A DNA stretch of 64,000 nt from Streptomyces tsukubensis. Lineage in GTDB: Bacteria > Actinomycetota > Actinomycetes > Streptomycetales > Streptomycetaceae. The notes under the pieces are model-generated. The model was not told the origin of the DNA, did no database searches, and saw nothing but the letters and a program-made list of their open reading frames with translations. How positions within the stretch are numbered: the first letter of the stretch is position 1; the number at the start of each line of letters is the position of its first letter. Position numbers and translations under genes: made by a program. The stretch covers positions 2,564,501-2,628,500 of the forward strand of contig NZ_CP020700.1 in NCBI RefSeq assembly GCF_003932715.1, read 5' to 3'. Shown piece after piece: positions 32,823-42,259 of the stretch.

Positions 32823-35800
32823 CTAACGCACCACGGCCGGGGCCGGGTTCCCGTCCTCGTCGGCGTCTCCCCTGGCGGCCGGGCCGCCGCCGGGCCGGTC
32901 GTCCTCGCCGGTGAAGGTCCGCCACAGCCTGGCGTACCTGCCGTCGCGGGCGAGGAGTTCGTCGTGGGTGCCGTCCTCGGCCACCCGGCCGTCCGCCATC
33001 ACGACGACCCGGTCCGCCCGGGCCGCCGTGGTCAGGCGGTGGGCGACGACCAGGGTGGTACGGCGCCCGGTGAGCCGGTCCGTGGCCTGGTTGACCTGCG
33101 CCTCGGTGGCGAGGTCCAGGGCGGCCGTCGCCTCGTCCAGCAGCAGGATGTCCGGATCGACCAGCTCGGCCCGGGCCAGGGCTATCAGCTGGCGCTGCCC
33201 GGCGGAGAGATTGCGTCCGCGCTCGGCGACCTCGTGCAGATAGCCGCCCTCCAGGGTGGCGATCATGTCGTGGGCGCCGACCGCCCGGGCCGCCGCCTCC
33301 ACCTCGGCGTCCCCGGCGCCGGGACGGCCGTACGCGATGGCGTCGCGAATGGTACCGGCGAAGAGGTACGCCTCCTGAGGGACGACGCCCAGCCGCCGCC
33401 GGTAGGCGGTCATGTCCAGGTGGCGCAGGTCCACTCCGTCGGCGGTGACCCGGCCCCGGGTCGGGTCGTAGAACCGGGCGACCAGTTTGACCAGGGTCGA
33501 CTTGCCCGCGCCGGTCTCCCCGACGAAGGCGACGGTCTGCCCGGCCGGTATGCGCAGGTCGATACCGGTCAGCGCCCGCTCGTTCGCACCGGGCAGGTCG
33601 GGACCGGAGCCCGCGCCCCTGTCGCCGTCACCGGCGGACGGGGCGGCGCCCTTGCCGCCGTATCCGAAGTCGACGCCCTCGAAGGCGATGTCGCCGCGCA
33701 GTTCCCGCACCGGCGCGGGCCGGGCCGCGCCCGTGGTCGACGGCTCCTCCTCCAGCAGCTCCTGGATCCGGCCGAGGGAGACCGCGGCCTGCTGATAGCC
33801 GTCGAAGACCTGGGAGAGCTGCTGGACGGGGGCGAAGAAGAGGTCGATGTAGAGGAGGTACGCCACCAGCGCGCCGGTGGTCAGGGTGCCCGCCTCGATA
33901 CGGCCCGCGCCGACGATCAGCACGGCCGCCGCGGCCACCGAGGCCAGCAGTTGCACGAACGGGAAGTAGACCGAGATCAGCCACTGGCCGCGGATCCGGG
34001 CGCTGCGGTAGGCGGCGCTTCCGGCGGCATAGCGGGCCCGGCCCTGCTCCTCGCGGCGGAAGGCCTGCACGATCCGCAGCCCCGTCACCGTCTCCTGGAG
34101 GTCGGCGTTGACCGTGCTGACCCGCTCCCGCGCCAGCTCGTACGCCTTCACGCTCTCCCTGCGGAAGAAGTAGGTGCCGACGACGAGCACGGGCAGCGTG
34201 GCGAAGACGACCAGCGCCAGTGAGGCGTCGATGACGACGAGGACCACCAGGACCCCGAAGAAGGTGACGACCGAGACGAAGGCCGTGACCAGACCGGTCT
34301 GGAGGAAGGTGGAGAGCGCGTCGACGTCGGTCGTCATCCGCGTCATGATCCGGCCGGTCAGCTCGCGCTCGTAGTAGTCCAGGCCGAGGCGCTGGAGCTG
34401 GGCGAAGATCCGCAGCCGGACCGAGTACAGCACGCGTTCGCCGGTACGTCCGGTGGTGCGCGTCTCGGCGGTCTGCGCGGCCCACTGGACCAGCACCGCG
34501 GCCAGGGCCAGCGCGGACGCCGCCCAGACGGCGCCGAGCGCCGCCTCCTCCACGCCCTGGTCGATCCCGTGCCGGATCAGGACCGGCAGCAGCAGGCCCA
34601 TTCCGGCGTCGACGGCCACGAACGCCAGGCTGAGCAGCAGCGGCAGCCCGAAGCCGCTGAGCACCAGCCGCAGCCCGCGGCGCCGCGGATCGGGCCGGAC
34701 GGCCCGCTCCTCGTCGATATCGGGGGTGTCGTCGGCCGCGGGCAGCGCCGCGACCTTGGCCAGCAGTTCGGGGGTCGCGTCCGGGGCCGGGCGGGGGGTG
34801 ACCGTCTCGTCGCGGACCCACAGCCGGGGTGTGATGCCCCGCTCCGGGTCGTACGCGGAGGCGGCGTCGAGATCGAGCGGGCCGGGCCCGGTCTCCTCCT
34901 GGTCGGCGTCGAGTACGGGGGCGTGGCCCGGGGATATCCCGCCCAGCTCCTCCGGGTCGGTCAGCAGCCTGCGGTAGAGCGCGGAGCGTTCGACGAGTTC
35001 GTCGTGGGTGCCGATGTCGGTGAGCCGGCCGCCGTCGAGTACGGCGATGCGGTCCGCGAGGTTGAGCGTGGAACGGCGGTGGGCGATGAGCAGGGTGGTG
35101 CGCCCGGCCATGACGGCCCGCAGCGCCTCGTGGATCTCGTGCTCGACCCGGGCGTCGACGGCGGAGGTGGCGTCGTCGAGGAGCAGCAGCCGGGGGTCGG
35201 TGAGGATGGCCCGGGCCAGGGCGATCCGCTGCCGCTGGCCGCCGGAGAGGGTCAGTCCCTGCTCGCCGACGCGGGTGCCGTAGCCGTCGGGCAGTTCGGC
35301 GATGAACCCGTCGGCGCGGGCGGCCCGGGCCGCGGCCGCGATCTCCTCGTCCGTGGCGTCCGGCCTGCCGTAGGCGATATTGGCGCGGACGGTGTCGGAG
35401 AAGAGGAAGCTGTCCTCGGGGACCAGGGCGATGGCGGAGCGCAGGGAGTCGAGGGTCAGCTCGCGGACGTCGTGGCCGCCGACGAGCACGGCGCCGTGGC
35501 TGACGTCGTAGAAACGGGGAAGCAGCAGCGAGACGGTCGATTTGCCGCTGCCGGAGGCGCCGACCACGGCCACGGTCTCGCCCGCGCCGATCTCCAGCGA
35601 GAAGCCGTCGAGCACCGGCGGACGGCCGGATTCCGTCCCGTACCCGAAGGTGACGTCGTCGAATTCGACGGTGGCGGGGGCGTCCGCGGGCAGCTCCCTG
35701 CTGCCGTCCTTCAGCACGGGCTCGGTGTCGATCAGCTCCAGCACCCGCTCGGCGCCCGCCCGGGCCTGCTGGCCGACGGTGAGCACCATGGCGAGCATCC

Positions 35801-36770
35801 GGACCGGTCCGATGAGCTGTGCCAGATAGGTGGAGAAGGCGACGAACGTGCCCAGGGTGATCTCGCCTCGGGTGGCGAGCCAGCCGCCGACCGCGAGCAT
35901 CGCGACCTGCCCGAGCGCGGGGATGGCCTGGAGGGCGGGGGTGTAGCGGGAGTTCAGCCGGATGGTGCGCAGCCGTCCGGCGAAGAGCCGGCGGCCCGCG
36001 TCGCGCAGTTTCGCCGACTCCTGGTCCTCCTGGCCGAAGCCCTTGACGACGCGGACGCCCGATACGGCGCCGTCGACGACGCCCGCGACGGCGGCGGCCT
36101 GGCTCTGCGCGTACCACGTGGAGGGGTGGAGCCGGGCCCGGCTGCGGCGGGCGACCCACCACAGGGCGGGGCCGACGGCGAGGGCTATCAGGGTCAGCGG
36201 CAGCGAAAGCCACGCCATGATCACCAGGGAGACCAGGAAGAGCAGGACGTTCCCGATGGTCATCGGGAGCATGAAGAGCAGGCCCTGGATGAGCTGGAGG
36301 TCGCTGGTGGCACGGCCGACGACCTGGCCGGTGGAGAGTTCGTCCTGGCGGCGCCCGTCGAGCCGGGTGATCGTCGCGTACATCCCGGTGCGCAGATCGT
36401 GCTGGACGTCGAGGGCGAGTTTGCCGCCGTAGTACCGGCGGATGTACGTGAAGACGTAGACGACGAGCGCGGCGGCGATCAGCAGACCGGTCCACAGGGC
36501 GAGGGAGCCCGAGCCGTCCGCTCCGATCACATCGTCGATGACGATCTTCGTGATGAGCGGGACCAGCGCCATGACGGCCATACCGGCGAGGGAGGAGCCG
36601 AGGGCGAGGACGACGTTGAGTCGGTACTGCCAGGCGTAGCCCCAGAGGCGGCGCGCCCAGCCCGGAGCGGGCCCGGGCGCCGGGCCGTCCGTCTCCGGTT
36701 CCCGGCTCTGTCCCGGACCCCGTTCTTCCGGCAGGTCCGCCGCCTTCTGTTCCGCCCCTCGGGCCGCCAC
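32823..36770 (-). CDS. Fused double ABC exporter (TMD-NBD-TMD-NBD)
   Basis: GTG 36770 (1315 aa) follows GGGGAGG. Two complete type IV ABC exporter halves are joined. Half 1 has a membrane domain from about residue 50 and an NBD with Walker A GASGSGKST, signature LSGGQRQR and Walker B LLLLDDATSAVD. Half 2 follows after an acidic linker, with Walker A GETGAGKST, signature LSAGQRQL and Walker B ILLLDEATAALD. In NBD1 the catalytic Glu after Walker B is Asp, so one ATP site is probably degenerate, as in heterodimeric exporters. Both halves use a single chain where most actinobacteria use two genes. Lipids or drugs are likely substrates; the cargo is unknown. Confidence 0.92.
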   Translation of the reverse strand: MAARGAEQKAADLPEERGPGQSREPETDGPAPGPAPGWARRLWGYAWQYRLNVVLALGSSLAGMAVMALVPLITKIVIDDVIGADGSGSLALWTGLLIAAALVVYVFTYIRRYYGGKLALDVQHDLRTGMYATITRLDGRRQDELSTGQVVGRATSDLQLIQGLLFMLPMTIGNVLLFLVSLVIMAWLSLPLTLIALAVGPALWWVARRSRARLHPSTWYAQSQAAAVAGVVDGAVSGVRVVKGFGQEDQESAKLRDAGRRLFAGRLRTIRLNSRYTPALQAIPALGQVAMLAVGGWLATRGEITLGTFVAFSTYLAQLIGPVRMLAMVLTVGQQARAGAERVLELIDTEPVLKDGSRELPADAPATVEFDDVTFGYGTESGRPPVLDGFSLEIGAGETVAVVGASGSGKSTVSLLLPRFYDVSHGAVLVGGHDVRELTLDSLRSAIALVPEDSFLFSDTVRANIAYGRPDATDEEIAAAARAARADGFIAELPDGYGTRVGEQGLTLSGGQRQRIALARAILTDPRLLLLDDATSAVDARVEHEIHEALRAVMAGRTTLLIAHRRSTLNLADRIAVLDGGRLTDIGTHDELVERSALYRRLLTDPEELGGISPGHAPVLDADQEETGPGPLDLDAASAYDPERGITPRLWVRDETVTPRPAPDATPELLAKVAALPAADDTPDIDEERAVRPDPRRRGLRLVLSGFGLPLLLSLAFVAVDAGMGLLLPVLIRHGIDQGVEEAALGAVWAASALALAAVLVQWAAQTAETRTTGRTGERVLYSVRLRIFAQLQRLGLDYYERELTGRIMTRMTTDVDALSTFLQTGLVTAFVSVVTFFGVLVVLVVIDASLALVVFATLPVLVVGTYFFRRESVKAYELARERVSTVNADLQETVTGLRIVQAFRREEQGRARYAAGSAAYRSARIRGQWLISVYFPFVQLLASVAAAAVLIVGAGRIEAGTLTTGALVAYLLYIDLFFAPVQQLSQVFDGYQQAAVSLGRIQELLEEEPSTTGAARPAPVRELRGDIAFEGVDFGYGGKGAAPSAGDGDRGAGSGPDLPGANERALTGIDLRIPAGQTVAFVGETGAGKSTLVKLVARFYDPTRGRVTADGVDLRHLDMTAYRRRLGVVPQEAYLFAGTIRDAIAYGRPGAGDAEVEAAARAVGAHDMIATLEGGYLHEVAERGRNLSAGQRQLIALARAELVDPDILLLDEATAALDLATEAQVNQATDRLTGRRTTLVVAHRLTTAARADRVVVMADGRVAEDGTHDELLARDGRYARLWRTFTGEDDRPGGGPAARGDADEDGNPAPAVVR

Positions 36771-36995
36771 GTAATGCCTCCCCGTTCCGTTCGACCGGTG
36801 TTCCACCGGTTCGCTCGTTCGGTACCGGCGGATGTCGTCAACACGCCCCGGTCCGAATTTCATCCCGTCGTAACAATCAGCGACTCCGCGTGACGAAGCA
36901 CGGCGGCCCAAAGAAATGCGCCCGGCGTGCGCGAAGGGCGCACACCGGGCGCAGATCATGCCTGCCGCCGGGGCTGACACCCCGGGGTCCGGCGG

Positions 36996-37934
36996 TCAGC
37001 GGGTGGCCGGAACGGCCTCCGTCGCCGCCCGCTCGGGCGTGGCGGGCACCGACTCGTACGGCACGGCGGTGGGCACGAAGGTGCTCCGGGCCGCCACGGT
37101 CGGGTTGATGTCCTTGTGGATCGCGCGCGCCACGGCCTGGATGGTGTTGACGCCGTCCTGCATCGCCTTGTTGTTGTGGGTCAGCACCACCATCGAGTAG
37201 TTGTGGCCGCGGCCCGTGAAGGCTCCGATGCTGTGGACCCGCCAGCCGAGCGTGGCCCGCGGCAGCCAGCCGTTCTTCACCTGCACGGCGGCCGTGCTCG
37301 GCGCACCGGCCGGGGTGCCCCAGCGCTGCGAGCTGACGACGGCGCGCATCAGCTTGAGGGCGTACGCCCGGGAGGCGTCCGTCAGCAGGCCGTTCTTCTC
37401 GGTCAGCCGGCCCAGCAGTATCTGCTGGTCACGGGCGGTTATCTGGGTGAGCCCCCAGTAGCCGCTCTTGCCGGGGACGGTCTGCGTCATTCCGGCGGCC
37501 GTCAGGAAGCGCTGGACCTTGGTGGTGCCGAGCTGCTTCCACAGGGCGGTGGTGGAGTTGTTGTCCGACTTGGTGATCATCGCGGTGGCAAGGCTCTTCT
37601 CACGGGAGGTGAGGCTGCGCTTGGCCCGGTCCGCGTCGTGGAGCAGGGCCGCCAGGACCGTGGACTTCACAATGCTGGCGGAGTCGAACTTCTGGGTCCC
37701 CCGCAGCTGGCAGGTGGTGCCGCCGACCCGGTCGTTCAGGTAGATCGCCGTCGTCGACGTGCGGCCCTTGAGCGCCGCGTTGATGTCCTTGGTCAGCTTG
37801 GCGGCGAGCCCGGCCTTCTTGGAGACGCAGGTGACCTGCGGTGTGGCCGCGGCGGCCGGAGTGGCGGTGAGCAGTGTCGGCACCATCGCAGCGGCGGCGA
37901 GCGCCGCGGTGATCGCGGTGCGCTGACGAATCAT
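36996..37934 (-). CDS. Secreted class-A-like serine hydrolase, copy 1
   Basis: ATG 37934 (312 aa) has GGGAAG upstream. A Sec signal peptide (TAITAALAAAAMVPTLLTATP, cleavage near AAA) is present. The penicillin-binding/beta-lactamase motifs are all visible: SxxK as FDSASIVKSTVL, SDN as ITKSDNNSTTALW, and KTG-like KNGWLP. The family covers D-alanyl-D-alanine peptidases, beta-lactamases and uncharacterised serine hydrolases; resistance activity cannot be claimed from this. Thr or Gly is replaced in the third motif (KNG). It lies beside a paralogue in the same orientation, 233 bp apart. A C-terminal Pro/Thr/Ala tail extends past the domain. Confidence 0.82.
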   Translation of the reverse strand: MIRQRTAITAALAAAAMVPTLLTATPAAAATPQVTCVSKKAGLAAKLTKDINAALKGRTSTTAIYLNDRVGGTTCQLRGTQKFDSASIVKSTVLAALLHDADRAKRSLTSREKSLATAMITKSDNNSTTALWKQLGTTKVQRFLTAAGMTQTVPGKSGYWGLTQITARDQQILLGRLTEKNGLLTDASRAYALKLMRAVVSSQRWGTPAGAPSTAAVQVKNGWLPRATLGWRVHSIGAFTGRGHNYSMVVLTHNNKAMQDGVNTIQAVARAIHKDINPTVAARSTFVPTAVPYESVPATPERAATEAVPATR

Positions 37935-38167
37935 GAAGGCTTCCCATCCCCTGGAGTCAATGCGATGGGCGTACACCCGTTCGGTACGTCCACCGTTGGA
38001 GATGACAGCCGGGGGGCCGAATGGTTGCCCCGCCGGGGCCGCCCCAGGGGAACAGTTACCTACCGGTGACACATCTGTACGAATCGGCAACATCGGTGCC
38101 GGGCTCGGCGGCGCCCCGTAGCCCCCCGCCCGGGCCGGTGGCGGGCGGATCGCGGTGCGCGCCGCCC

Positions 38168-39250
38168 TCAGCCGCCCGCTGCGCGCAGTTCCCGGTGCAG
38201 GGCCCGGGACAGCGCCTCGATGGTCGCGATGCCGTCGCCCATGGCCCGGCTGTCCTCGGTCAGGACGGTGAGGCGGTACGTGCGTCCGCCGGTGGTGAAG
38301 GCCCCGGCGCTGTGGACCCGCCAGCCGTCGTGAGCCCGCGGCAGCCAGCCGTTCTTGAGCCGTACGTCCGCCCCCTCCGGCGCCCCGGCCGGTGTGCCCC
38401 ACCGCTGGCCGGGCACCACGTCGCGCATCAGCCCGAGCGCATGCTCCCGCGAGGCGTCGGTGAGCACCGTGTTGGGGGTGGTCAGCAGGCGCAGCAGGGT
38501 GTTCTGGTCGCGGGCGGTGGTCCGGGTCAGTCCCCAGTAGCCGTCCCGGCCCAGTACGGTACGGGTCATTCCTGCGGCCTTGCGGAAGGCGTCGATCCGG
38601 CCGGTCCCGAGCGACTGCCACAGACTGCTGGTCGCGGCATTGTCCGAGCGGGTGATCATGGCCCTGGCCAGGTGCTTCTCCCGGGCAGTCAGCGCGCGGC
38701 CCGCTTTCTCCGCGGTCCTGAGCAGGGCGCCGAGAACGGTCACCTTGACCACGCTCGCCGCATCGTAGGCCCGGTCGGCGCGGAGTTCGCAGTGGGTGCC
38801 GGACGAGGGGTCGTCGAGATGGACGGCGGTGGTCGAGGGGCGGCCGCGCAGCGCGCCGGAGACGGCGTACAGCAGCGTGAAGCCGAGGACGACGTCGGGG
38901 GTGGTGCAGGAGGCGGTCGCCCCCGCCGCGGCGGCGACCGCTCCCGTACCACCGGCGGCGACGGCTTCCGCAGGACCCGCGGCGACCGCTCCCGTACGCC
39001 CGGCGGGAAGCGCCCCGGGGCCCGGACCCGCTGTCGCCGCTGTCGCTGCTGCCGCCGCGGACGGCGGCACCAGGCCGAGCACCACGGGCAGCACCGCCCC
39101 CAGCGCCAGCGCCCGCCGGGTCCCCGGCCCGCCCCGTACCCCCGTCCGCCACGGGACCGTCCGCCGCCGTGCCGTCCCCCGCCGCGCCGTCCTCCGTCGT
39201 CCCCGGTCCGCCACGGCCGTCCGCGTACGTATCTCAGGCATGCGGCGCAT
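38168..39250 (-). CDS. Secreted class-A-like serine hydrolase, copy 2
   Basis: Length is 360 aa from ATG 39250 (39241 also possible). It starts with a very Arg-rich stretch of ~45 residues before the signal helix (LALGAVLPVVLGLVPPSAAA), then ~45 Ala/Gly-rich residues. Motifs are SxxK in DAASVVKVTVL, SDN in ITRSDNAATSSLW and KNGWLP, exactly parallel to the downstream copy, including GYWGLT, RWGTPAGAP and the Cys pair at SCTTP and HCELR. The two are clearly tandem duplicates. Its Arg-rich leader differs from copy 1 and might indicate Tat-like or delayed export; this is inference. Confidence 0.82.
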   Translation of the reverse strand: MRRMPEIRTRTAVADRGRRRTARRGTARRRTVPWRTGVRGGPGTRRALALGAVLPVVLGLVPPSAAAAATAATAGPGPGALPAGRTGAVAAGPAEAVAAGGTGAVAAAAGATASCTTPDVVLGFTLLYAVSGALRGRPSTTAVHLDDPSSGTHCELRADRAYDAASVVKVTVLGALLRTAEKAGRALTAREKHLARAMITRSDNAATSSLWQSLGTGRIDAFRKAAGMTRTVLGRDGYWGLTRTTARDQNTLLRLLTTPNTVLTDASREHALGLMRDVVPGQRWGTPAGAPEGADVRLKNGWLPRAHDGWRVHSAGAFTTGGRTYRLTVLTEDSRAMGDGIATIEALSRALHRELRAAGG

Positions 39251-39333
39251 TCACCCACACGTTCCTGTGAACGGCCGCCGGACGGGGGCCGGTTGACTCG
39301 CGGCCCGCAGCCCCGATCGGGACCGGACGCGGC

Positions 39334-41016
39334 CTACAGGTGGGTGGGCGCGAACATCCTCAGGAGTGCGGGCAGCACCACCACCGAGGGCCCCGGTTCC
39401 GCCAGTGCCTTCGCCAGATCGGCCGCGAGCGTCTCCGGAGCCGTACGGACCGCGGGTACGCCGAAGGACTCGGCGAGCGCCACGAAGTCGGGCCGGGCCA
39501 GTTCGGTGCCGGTCGCCTCCCCGAAGGCGTCCGTCATGTACTCGCGGAGGATGCCGTAGCCGCCGTCGTCGACGATCAGCCAGGTCACCGGCAGTCCGTA
39601 CTGCCGGGCGGTGGCCAGCTCCGCGATCGAGTACATCGCGCCGCCGTCGCCGGAGACGGCGAGCACCGGCCGGGACGGATCCGCTGCGGCGGCGCCCAGC
39701 GCGGCCGGGAAGCCGTAGCCGAGGCCGCCCGCGCCCTGTGCGGAGTGCATGGTGTTGGGCTGCCGGGCGTCGAAGGCGGACCAGGCCCAGTAGGCGAGGA
39801 TCGTCATGTCCCAGAAGCTGGGCGAGGTGTCGGGCAGAGCCTCCCGGACGGCGGCCAGCAGCTGCTGCTCGACCGTCCGGTCCTGGGCGGCGATCCGCTC
39901 CCGTACCTTCGCGAGCACGGTACGGACCCGCTCGGCCGCCGCCGGATCGGGCCGTTCCGGCACGGTCTCCAGCAGGGCGGAGAGCGCGAGCCGGGCGTCC
40001 GCGTGGATCCCGATGCCCGCGTGGTTGGCCTCCAGTTTGCCCGCGTCCGCCTCGACCTGGATCACCCGGCCGCGCGGGGCGAAGGTGTGGTAGTTCGAGG
40101 AGAGTTCACCGAGGCCGGAGCCGACGACGAGCAGGACGTCGGCGTCCTCCAGGAAGTCGGTGGTGTGCCGGTCCTCCAGCCACGACTGGAGCGAGAGCGG
40201 ATGCTCCCAGGGGAAGGCGCCCTTGCCGCCGAAGGTGGTGACAACGGGCGCGTCGAGCCGTTCCGCGAGCGCGAGCAGTTTGCCCGCGGCGTCGGAGCGG
40301 ACCACTCCGCCGCCCGCGATGATCGCCGGGCGTTCGGCGCCGGCCAGCAGATGGGCGGCGAGCGCGGTCAGCTCGGGCCGCGGAAGCACGTCTTCCGGGG
40401 TGGCGTCCATGGCGGTGACGACCGGCAGCAGGGTCTCCGCGAGGAGGACGTCCTGCGGGATCTCGACCCAGACCGGCCCGTGCGGGGCGGTCAGCGCGGA
40501 CCGCCAGGCGTCAGCGATCGCGGACGGGATCTGGGAGGCGGTACGGGCGGTGTGCACCGATTTGACGATGTCCCGGAACGACGCCTGCTGGTCGCGGAGT
40601 TCGTGCAGATAGCCGTGGCGGCCGCCGCCGAGCCCGGCGGAGGGCACCTGGCTGCCGATGGCGAGCACGGGCGCGGAGGCCGCGGCCGCCTCCTGGAGGG
40701 CGGCGAGCGACATCAGCGCGCCCGGGCCGGTGGAGAGCAGCAGCGGGGCGGCCTCTCCGGTGATCCGGCCGTAGGCGTCGGCGGCGAAGCCCGCGTTGTT
40801 CTCGACGCGCAGTCCGACGTACGAGAGCGACGAGCGGCGCAGCGCGTCGAACATGCCGAGGGCGTGCTGTCCCGGCAGTCCGAAGACGGTGGTGGCGCCG
40901 AGGCCCTGGAGGGTCTCGACGACGAGGTCGCCGCCGGTGCGGCCGGGCGGCGGGTTGAGCGCCGCCTCGGTCTGCCGGGCGGTCGGCTTCAGCACCAGGT
41001 CGTGGTCGTGGGTCAC
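39334..41016 (-). CDS. ThDP-dependent enzyme, candidate 2-ketoarginine decarboxylase
   Basis: The GTG start at 41016 overlaps the ureohydrolase stop (GTGA), giving 560 aa. It has acetolactate synthase-like architecture: a PYR domain with the ThDP-activating Glu in [17 protein letters not shown], a central domain with [12 protein letters not shown], and a C-terminal domain starting [18 protein letters not shown] and reaching [11 protein letters not shown]. The usual metal-ligand Asn of the ThDP motif is Asp here. Being coupled to an agmatinase/guanidinobutyrase-type gene suggests the arginine transaminase route, where AruI decarboxylates 2-ketoarginine to guanidinobutyraldehyde. That is inference from context; benzoylformate decarboxylase or ALS-like alternatives remain possible. 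Confidence 0.75.
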   Translation of the reverse strand: MTHDHDLVLKPTARQTEAALNPPPGRTGGDLVVETLQGLGATTVFGLPGQHALGMFDALRRSSLSYVGLRVENNAGFAADAYGRITGEAAPLLLSTGPGALMSLAALQEAAAASAPVLAIGSQVPSAGLGGGRHGYLHELRDQQASFRDIVKSVHTARTASQIPSAIADAWRSALTAPHGPVWVEIPQDVLLAETLLPVVTAMDATPEDVLPRPELTALAAHLLAGAERPAIIAGGGVVRSDAAGKLLALAERLDAPVVTTFGGKGAFPWEHPLSLQSWLEDRHTTDFLEDADVLLVVGSGLGELSSNYHTFAPRGRVIQVEADAGKLEANHAGIGIHADARLALSALLETVPERPDPAAAERVRTVLAKVRERIAAQDRTVEQQLLAAVREALPDTSPSFWDMTILAYWAWSAFDARQPNTMHSAQGAGGLGYGFPAALGAAAADPSRPVLAVSGDGGAMYSIAELATARQYGLPVTWLIVDDGGYGILREYMTDAFGEATGTELARPDFVALAESFGVPAVRTAPETLAADLAKALAEPGPSVVVLPALLRMFAPTHL

Positions 41017-42032
41017 TTCCCCGCCCTCTCGGCGGCGATCTGCCGGCTCATGATCGTGGTGAGTTCGTACGCGGTGTGGGAGGCGGCGACCGCGGTGATC
41101 TCGGCGTGGTCGTAGGCGGGGGCCACCTCGACGACATCGGCGGAGACCAGATGGCAGGAGGACAGTCCGCGGAGGATCTCCAGGAGTTCGCGGGAGGTCA
41201 TGCCGCCCGCCTCGGGGGTGCCGGTGCCGGGCGCGTGCGCCGGGTCCAGGCAGTCGATGTCGATGGAGATGTAGAGCGGCCGGTCACCGATGCGCTGCCG
41301 GAGCTGGTCCGCGATCTCGTCGGCGCCGCGCCGGTAGACATCGGCGGAGGTGACGATGCCGAAGCCCAGCTTCTCGTCGTCGGTGAGGTCCTGCTTGCCG
41401 TAGAGGGGACCGCGGATGCCGACGTGGGAGAGGGCGGAGGTGTCGAGGATGCCCTCCTCCACGGCCCGCCGGAACGGGGTGCCGTGGGTGTACTCGGCAC
41501 CGAAGTACGTGTCCCAGGTGTCGAGGTGGGCGTCGAAGTGGAGGAGCGCGACCGGTCCGTGCTTCTTGGCGACCGACCGCAGCAGCGGCAGGGCGATGGT
41601 GTGGTCGCCGCCGAGGGTCATCATCCGGGCGCCGGTGCCGAGGAGGTCGTCGGCGGCGGCCTCGATGGTCTCCACGGCCTCGTTGATGTTGAACGGGTTG
41701 GCCGCGATATCGCCCGCGTCGGCAACCTGGGCGAGCGCGAAGGGCGAGGCGTCCTGTGCCGGGTTGTACGGGCGCAGCAGGCGCGAGGCCTCCCGGATGG
41801 CGTTGCCGCCGAACCGGGCGCCCGGGCGGTAGGAGACCCCGGCGTCGAAGGGCACGCCGACGACGGCGACATCGGCGCTGCCGACCTCGTCGAGGCGGGG
41901 CAGCCGGGCGAAGGTGGCCGGGCCCGCGTAGCGGGGGATGCGGGAGGAGTCGACGGGGCCGCGCGGCCGGCCTTCGCCGCCGGTGCCGGTGGTGGTGCCG
42001 GTGGTGCCGCCGCTGTTCGGAGCAGTGCTCAT
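41013..42032 (-). CDS. speB: Agmatinase-family ureohydrolase
   Basis: Length is 339 aa with GAGGG upstream. After a Gly/Thr-rich N-terminus of ~30 residues the arginase fold follows, with all binuclear manganese motifs: [23 protein letters not shown] and [21 protein letters not shown]. Members hydrolyse agmatine, 4-guanidinobutyrate or other guanidino compounds to urea plus an amine. It is coupled by GTGA to a ThDP enzyme and lies next to a sodium:solute symporter and PucR regulator, so guanidinobutyrate is as likely a substrate as agmatine. The symbol speB follows the family name; the substrate is not settled. Confidence 0.88.
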   Translation of the reverse strand: MSTAPNSGGTTGTTTGTGGEGRPRGPVDSSRIPRYAGPATFARLPRLDEVGSADVAVVGVPFDAGVSYRPGARFGGNAIREASRLLRPYNPAQDASPFALAQVADAGDIAANPFNINEAVETIEAAADDLLGTGARMMTLGGDHTIALPLLRSVAKKHGPVALLHFDAHLDTWDTYFGAEYTHGTPFRRAVEEGILDTSALSHVGIRGPLYGKQDLTDDEKLGFGIVTSADVYRRGADEIADQLRQRIGDRPLYISIDIDCLDPAHAPGTGTPEAGGMTSRELLEILRGLSSCHLVSADVVEVAPAYDHAEITAVAASHTAYELTTIMSRQIAAERAGK

Positions 42033-42210
42033 ACCCGTATGCCCTCTTCCTGCGTTCTTCCTGGTAGGGATGGCGCCGGTAGCGCCCGGATGCCGGGGGC
42101 GGCCGCGTTTCCGCCGGACCGCCCCGGCCGACTTTCATCCCCTTTTGGGGGTCTCTCACCCTCTTGAAGGGGTTCGAGGGTTTCCACGGTAACCAGCGGA
42201 CGGGGGTGCC

Positions 42211-42254
42211 CGGCGGCCGGGGCCGCGGGTCGGGGGGCCTGCCCCCGGCCGCCG
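42211..42254 (-). terminator. Hairpin after the symporter gene
   Basis: CGGCGGCCGGGG (42211-42222) pairs with CCCCGGCCGCCG (42243-42254), 12 bp, within 6 bp of the symporter stop. It suggests the symporter mRNA can end before the ureohydrolase gene. Confidence 0.6.
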
Positions 42255-42259
42255 GGGGC

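Noticed and set aside
38900..39060. Direct repeats (CGACCGCTCCCGTACG-like) resembling a CRISPR or regulatory array
   Set aside because: They lie inside the Ala/Gly-rich linker of the second serine hydrolase and encode AVAAG-type repeats; no spacers or cas genes.
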